Positions 60,378-64,000 of a DNA stretch of 64,000 nt are shown here, one piece after another. A program made the position numbers and the translations under genes. Every line of letters begins with the position of its first letter. The stretch's first letter is position 1. Origin of the DNA: Rhodococcus sp. 14-2470-1b (GTDB lineage Bacteria > Actinomycetota > Actinomycetes > Mycobacteriales > Mycobacteriaceae); assembly GCF_002259415.1 (NCBI RefSeq), contig NZ_NPFY01000012.1, forward strand, positions 1 to 64,000, read 5' to 3'. The notes under the pieces are model-generated. The model was not told the origin of the DNA. It searched no databases and saw nothing but the letters and a program-made list of their open reading frames with translations.

Positions 60378-61636
60378 GGCACCGGCGTCGGCGCGAGGCT
60401 GTTGCCCGGGGGAATCGTGGCGCAATTGCTGTGCGTCGGCGCCCCCGAGAACCGCTCGGTCATGAACAGCAGTCCCTGGGCCTCGAACGGTGGAAAAGCC
60501 TCGCCGTGGGTCAACCCGTCGTACTGCGAGTACTGGACGTCGACGCCCTGGCTGCAGTACTGGTGTGCGAGCGCCTGAACGTCGGCGGTGATCATGATGG
60601 TGTCACCGATCGGATCCGCATGGCCAACGGCCAAGAACATCGGAATACGCGGTCTACCTGCTGTGCCCATGATGTTGTCGTTGATCGCCTCGACTACCTC
60701 CGGCACATCCAGAAGTGACGTGTACGGCGCCTTCACCATGTCTGCATCGGTGAGGGTGGGGTAGTCGTCGGCGAACTGCGCGATGCACTCCTGATCCACC
60801 TGGTCCATCACCTGCAGCCCGTAATCCGAGACGAATTCGCTCGTGTTCAGTCCGTACGCCCGCTGGTACGCGACGATGAGTGCCGGAATCACACCCGCCC
60901 ACTGCGCGCTTCCGCTGACGTAAGGAAGATTGTGAGCGAGGTCGACCGGGAGACCACCCGCCGCGACGCCGACAAGGTTGAGCTCCGGCGCGTAACTCGG
61001 TGCAACCTCGGCACCCCACTGCGTCGGAACCGAGCCGCCCGAGTATCCGATCATCCCAACGGGAGTCGACGTCGGCACCTGCAGGAACTGCTCGGCCGCG
61101 CGAATACCGTCCAGCGCGGCGTACCCGGACTGTCGTCCGATCGTCCACTCCAGTTCTTCACCTTCGTAATCCGGTGCGACGACGGTGTATCCCGCAGCGA
61201 GGTAACCAGCGATCACTGCCTGCTCCGCCTCGGCAATAGGACTCGTCGCACCACCGCTGAGGGTGTAGGACGGGTCGCACTGCGATCCGAGAGCGTCGTA
61301 CGCCATGTGGTACGAGACGATCTTGGTCGGGCCGGGAATCAGCGGTCGCAGAACGGCCGCCGCGGTGACTGCGCCGCGACCCTGTTGATCGGTGGTGCGG
61401 AACAGCACCTGATCCCCGGTGATCGGCGTGGTCAGGGTCGGCGTTGCGAACACCATCGGCCGACTCCGCAGCACCGTGCCCGGCGCAACGTCGAGAGACC
61501 CGTCGTAGCTGTAGAACGGATCGTTCGCCGGGATCGGCGACCCGGGCCCCGGATCCGCCTGGGCAACGAACGCACTCGACCCGACCACCACGGCCGCGAC
61601 CACGCCGACCAAGAAGCCTTTACCAACTCGTGACAT
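60374..61636 (-). CDS. Secreted lipase (PF03583, secretory lipase family)
   Basis: 420 residues. Signal peptide MSRVGKGFLVGVVAAVVVGS with cleavage after AQA. The LIP family body has GYTVVAPDYEGE, the nucleophile in IGYSGGSVPTQW, the acid in VGHADPIGD and the base in DGLTHGEAF. The two conserved cysteines (SQCDPSY and others) could form disulfides. Similar Mycobacteriales/Rhodococcus enzymes hydrolyse triacylglycerols or other esters outside the cell. Confidence 0.9.
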   Translation of the reverse strand: MSRVGKGFLVGVVAAVVVGSSAFVAQADPGPGSPIPANDPFYSYDGSLDVAPGTVLRSRPMVFATPTLTTPITGDQVLFRTTDQQGRGAVTAAAVLRPLIPGPTKIVSYHMAYDALGSQCDPSYTLSGGATSPIAEAEQAVIAGYLAAGYTVVAPDYEGEELEWTIGRQSGYAALDGIRAAEQFLQVPTSTPVGMIGYSGGSVPTQWGAEVAPSYAPELNLVGVAAGGLPVDLAHNLPYVSGSAQWAGVIPALIVAYQRAYGLNTSEFVSDYGLQVMDQVDQECIAQFADDYPTLTDADMVKAPYTSLLDVPEVVEAINDNIMGTAGRPRIPMFLAVGHADPIGDTIMITADVQALAHQYCSQGVDVQYSQYDGLTHGEAFPPFEAQGLLFMTERFSGAPTHSNCATIPPGNSLAPTPVP

Positions 61637-61724
61637 GAGACAGATTAAAGCGCACCCATGCCCGCTGTTACACCGCCGAACGCAAGTCTCATCCTCAAAG
61701 GATGGGTCTATGTGAGTTGGGGGA

Positions 61725-64000
61725 TTACTTCAGAACGATGTTGACCATGCGTCCCGGAATGACGATGACCTTCGTCGGCGCCTTTCCGTCCAGCAGGGCT
61801 GCGATCTTCTCGTCCTCCAACGCGATTTTCTCGACGTCGGCGGGAGCCGCATCGGCAGGCACGGAGATGCGGCTACGGACCTTGCCGTTGACCTGGATCG
61901 GGTAGTCGACGGTGTCCGCGACGAGCCATTTCTTCTCCACCCGCGGGAACGGCCCGTGGGCGAGCGAACGGTCGTGGCCGAGCAGCTTCCACAGCTCCTC
62001 GGACAAGTGCGGTGCCATCGGTGCGAGCATCAGAACCAGCGGCTCCACGACACCGCGCGGTGCACCGTCCGGGTACGCCTTCGTGAGATGGTTGGTCAGC
62101 TCGATGAGCTTGGCGCCGGCCGTATTGTCGCGCAGCGCAGTGTAATCCGCTTCCACCCCGTCGATCACCCGGTTGAGGACGCGCAACGTGTCCTCGGTGG
62201 GCTTGTCGTCGGTGACGCGCACAGCGCCGGTCTCCTCGTCGAGCACCAGACGCCACACGCGCTGCAGGAAACGCTGCGCGCCGACGACGTCCTTCGTCGC
62301 CCACGGACGCGACGTGTCCAGCGGACCCATCGACATCTCGTACACACGCAGCGTGTCGGCACCGTACTCGGTGAAGATGTCGTCGGGCGAGACCGAGTTC
62401 TTCAGGCTCTTGCCCATCTTCCCGTACTCGCGATTGACGGGTTCGCCCTGGTAGAAGTACCCGCCGTCGCGTTCTTCGACCTCCTCGGCCGGAACGTAGA
62501 CCCCACGCGCATCGGTGAACGCATACGCCTGGATGTAGCCCTGGTTGTAGAGGCGACGGTACGGCTCGCTCGAGCTGACGTGCCCCAGATCGAACAGCAC
62601 CTTGTGCCAGAACCGCGAGTACAGCAGGTGCAGCACCGCATGCTCGACGCCGCCGACGTACAGATCGACACCGCCCGGATCGTTCGGCCCGTGGATGTCC
62701 GGACGCGGCCCCGTCCAGTACTTCTCGTTCTCCGGGTCCGCGAACGTCTCCGAATTGGTCGGATCGATGTACCGCAGCTGGTACCACGAGCTACCCGCCC
62801 ACTGCGGCATCACGTTGGTGTCGCGGCGGTACGTCTGCAGCCCGTCGCCGAGATCCAGTTCCACCTCCACCCAATCCGACGCCTTCGCCAGGGGCGGGGA
62901 GGGCTCGGAACTCGCGTCGTCCGGGTCGAAGGAGACCGGTGCGTAGTCCTCGACCTCGGGAAGCTCAACGGGGAGCACACTGTCCGGGAGGGCGTGCGCA
63001 TTGCCGTCGGCGTCGTAGACGATGGGGAACGGTTCGCCCCAGTACCGCTGACGGGCGAAGAGCCAGTCTCGCAGCTTGTACTGGATCTTGCCGGTCGCCG
63101 TACCGTCGGCTTCCAGCTTCTCCACGATGGCGGCCTTGGCGTCGTCGACCGAAAGTCCGTCCAGGAAGCCGGAGTTCACCAACGGACCGTCGCCGGTGTA
63201 CGCAGCCTCGGTGACGTCTCCGCCCGAGATGACCTCGCGGATGGGCAGACCGAACTTCGTGGCGAATTCCCAGTCCCGCTGGTCGTGAGACGGCACGGCC
63301 ATGATCGCGCCCGTGCCGTAGCCGGTGAGCACGTAGTCCGCGATGAACACCGGGACCTGTTCACCGTTGACGGGGTTCACCGCGTAGGAGCCGGTGAAGA
63401 CGCCGGTCTTCTCCTTGTTCTCCTGACGCTCCAGGTCCGACTTCGCGGCGATCGAGGCACGATATGCCGCAACGGCCTCCGCGGGAGTCGCGGCGCCGCC
63501 GGTCCAGATTTCCGACACACCGTCGGGCCAGGCGGCAGCCACCAGACCGTCGACCAGGTCGTGTTCGGGCGCGAGCACCACGTAACTGGCACCGAACAGC
63601 GTGTCCGGCCGCGTCGTGAACACCGTGATGTCGCCGAACGACACCTCGGCGCCGCGCGATCGACCGATCCAGTTGCGCTGCATCGTCTTGACCTTGTCCG
63701 GCCAATCGAGGTACTCCAGATCGTCGATCAAGCGATCCGAATACGCAGTGATACGCATCATCCACTGCTTCAAGTTCTTCCGGAACACCGGGAAGTTGCC
63801 ACGGTCGCTGCGACCGTCGGCCGTGACCTCCTCGTTCGCCAGCACCGTACCCAAGCCGGGGCACCAGTTGACCAACGAATTGGACTCGTACACGAGGCGG
63901 AACGAATCCAGCACCGCAGCCTTCTCGGCCGCCGACAGAGCCGACCACTCCCGGCCGTCCTCGAGCGCACGCGAACCGTCGGCGAACGACGATTCCAACT
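61725..64000 (-). CDS. leuS: Leucyl-tRNA synthetase, C-terminal three-quarters
   Basis: Partial; the gene continues beyond the right edge, and the N-terminal HIGH motif is outside. About 757 residues are visible. They contain the zinc/insert region, the CP1 editing domain ([35 protein letters not shown]), the [11 protein letters not shown] block, the KMSKS-type loop read as [10 protein letters not shown], the anticodon-binding domain and the C-terminal tail ([13 protein letters not shown]). It attaches leucine to tRNA-Leu and hydrolyses mischarged products. In M. tuberculosis leuS is a few genes from ino1; here they are nearly 60 kb apart. Confidence 0.97.
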   Translation of the reverse strand, partial: LESSFADGSRALEDGREWSALSAAEKAAVLDSFRLVYESNSLVNWCPGLGTVLANEEVTADGRSDRGNFPVFRKNLKQWMMRITAYSDRLIDDLEYLDWPDKVKTMQRNWIGRSRGAEVSFGDITVFTTRPDTLFGASYVVLAPEHDLVDGLVAAAWPDGVSEIWTGGAATPAEAVAAYRASIAAKSDLERQENKEKTGVFTGSYAVNPVNGEQVPVFIADYVLTGYGTGAIMAVPSHDQRDWEFATKFGLPIREVISGGDVTEAAYTGDGPLVNSGFLDGLSVDDAKAAIVEKLEADGTATGKIQYKLRDWLFARQRYWGEPFPIVYDADGNAHALPDSVLPVELPEVEDYAPVSFDPDDASSEPSPPLAKASDWVEVELDLGDGLQTYRRDTNVMPQWAGSSWYQLRYIDPTNSETFADPENEKYWTGPRPDIHGPNDPGGVDLYVGGVEHAVLHLLYSRFWHKVLFDLGHVSSSEPYRRLYNQGYIQAYAFTDARGVYVPAEEVEERDGGYFYQGEPVNREYGKMGKSLKNSVSPDDIFTEYGADTLRVYEMSMGPLDTSRPWATKDVVGAQRFLQRVWRLVLDEETGAVRVTDDKPTEDTLRVLNRVIDGVEADYTALRDNTAGAKLIELTNHLTKAYPDGAPRGVVEPLVLMLAPMAPHLSEELWKLLGHDRSLAHGPFPRVEKKWLVADTVDYPIQVNGKVRSRISVPADAAPADVEKIALEDEKIAALLDGKAPTKVIVIPGRMVNIVLK

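Noticed and set aside
1-64000. Transposases, integrases, att sites, tRNA and rRNA genes
   Set aside because: Searched by eye for their protein motifs and typical RNA ends; none was convincing, so the accessory region cannot be tied to a specific mobile element.

Overview
This is about 64 kb of GC-rich DNA from a mycolic-acid actinobacterium, most likely Rhodococcus or a close relative. Three things support this. The order PonA-type penicillin-binding protein, DUF5318, DUF1707 proteins, PadR, ino1 at the left end, together with an LLM oxidoreductase and leuS further right, matches from memory the ponA1-Rv0049-Rv0048c-PadR-ino1 ... Rv0044c ... leuS backbone of Mycobacterium tuberculosis. GTG and TTG starts and 4-base ATGA/GTGA overlaps are common. 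Mycobacteriales families such as an antigen-85-like esterase and a glucosylglycerate hydrolase are present. Backbone genes that lie close together in M. tuberculosis are about 60 kb apart here, so most of the window is accessory DNA inserted between ino1 and leuS.

Layout. 1-4.5 kb: start of a bifunctional PBP, DUF5318, two tandem DUF1707 membrane proteins, PadR with a clear operator, and inositol-phosphate synthase, ended by a four-copy palindromic repeat. 4.5-8.2 kb: three-gene oxidoreductase/hydrolase operon with a divergent TetR. 8.2-15.8 kb: LpqY/SugABC-like sugar importer (binding protein, two permeases, a newly noted 58-residue membrane protein, and a separated ATPase), with a DUF2786 gene and a pair of orphan histidine-kinase-like proteins between its parts. 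15.9-24.3 kb: MerR/SnoaL pair, XRE/membrane-protein pair with a nested 40-bp palindrome, a decayed TfoX gene, metallohydrolase, LLM oxidoreductase, TetR-GAPDH pair, methyltransferase, S9 peptidase. 24.4-29.1 kb: polar amino-acid ABC importer and PhoX phosphatase.

29.3-45.8 kb is the main accessory feature: a 4,896-residue four-module non-ribosomal peptide synthetase (C-A-PCP-E / C-A-PCP / C-A-PCP / C-A-PCP-TE). It overlaps by four bases a secreted antigen-85-like esterase, which is followed by a secreted GH25 lysozyme-like enzyme. The second adenylation domain carries the EntF serine code; the other three codes cannot be assigned with confidence. A free-standing thioesterase resembling the terminal NRPS thioesterase lies at 55.3 kb. 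No MbtH protein, phosphopantetheinyl transferase, aryl-acid genes or siderophore transporter are visible.

45.8-61.6 kb: glucosylglycerate hydrolase, DinB protein, SDR behind two tandem TetR-type operators, GNAT, PPOX protein, glutaminase-STAS, LysR with divergent MFS exporter, SGNH hydrolase, Lrp with divergent AzlCD exporter, the free thioesterase, an SDR/TetR pair with two operators, a decayed hotdog thioesterase, a SARP/AfsR-type regulator, another SDR and a secreted lipase. The window ends inside leuS (reverse strand).

No tRNA, rRNA, CRISPR array, transposase or integrase was recognised. No gene-free stretch exceeds 300 bases; the longest is 298 bases upstream of the NRPS gene. Product assignments rest on family recognition from the translated sequence, without database searches.
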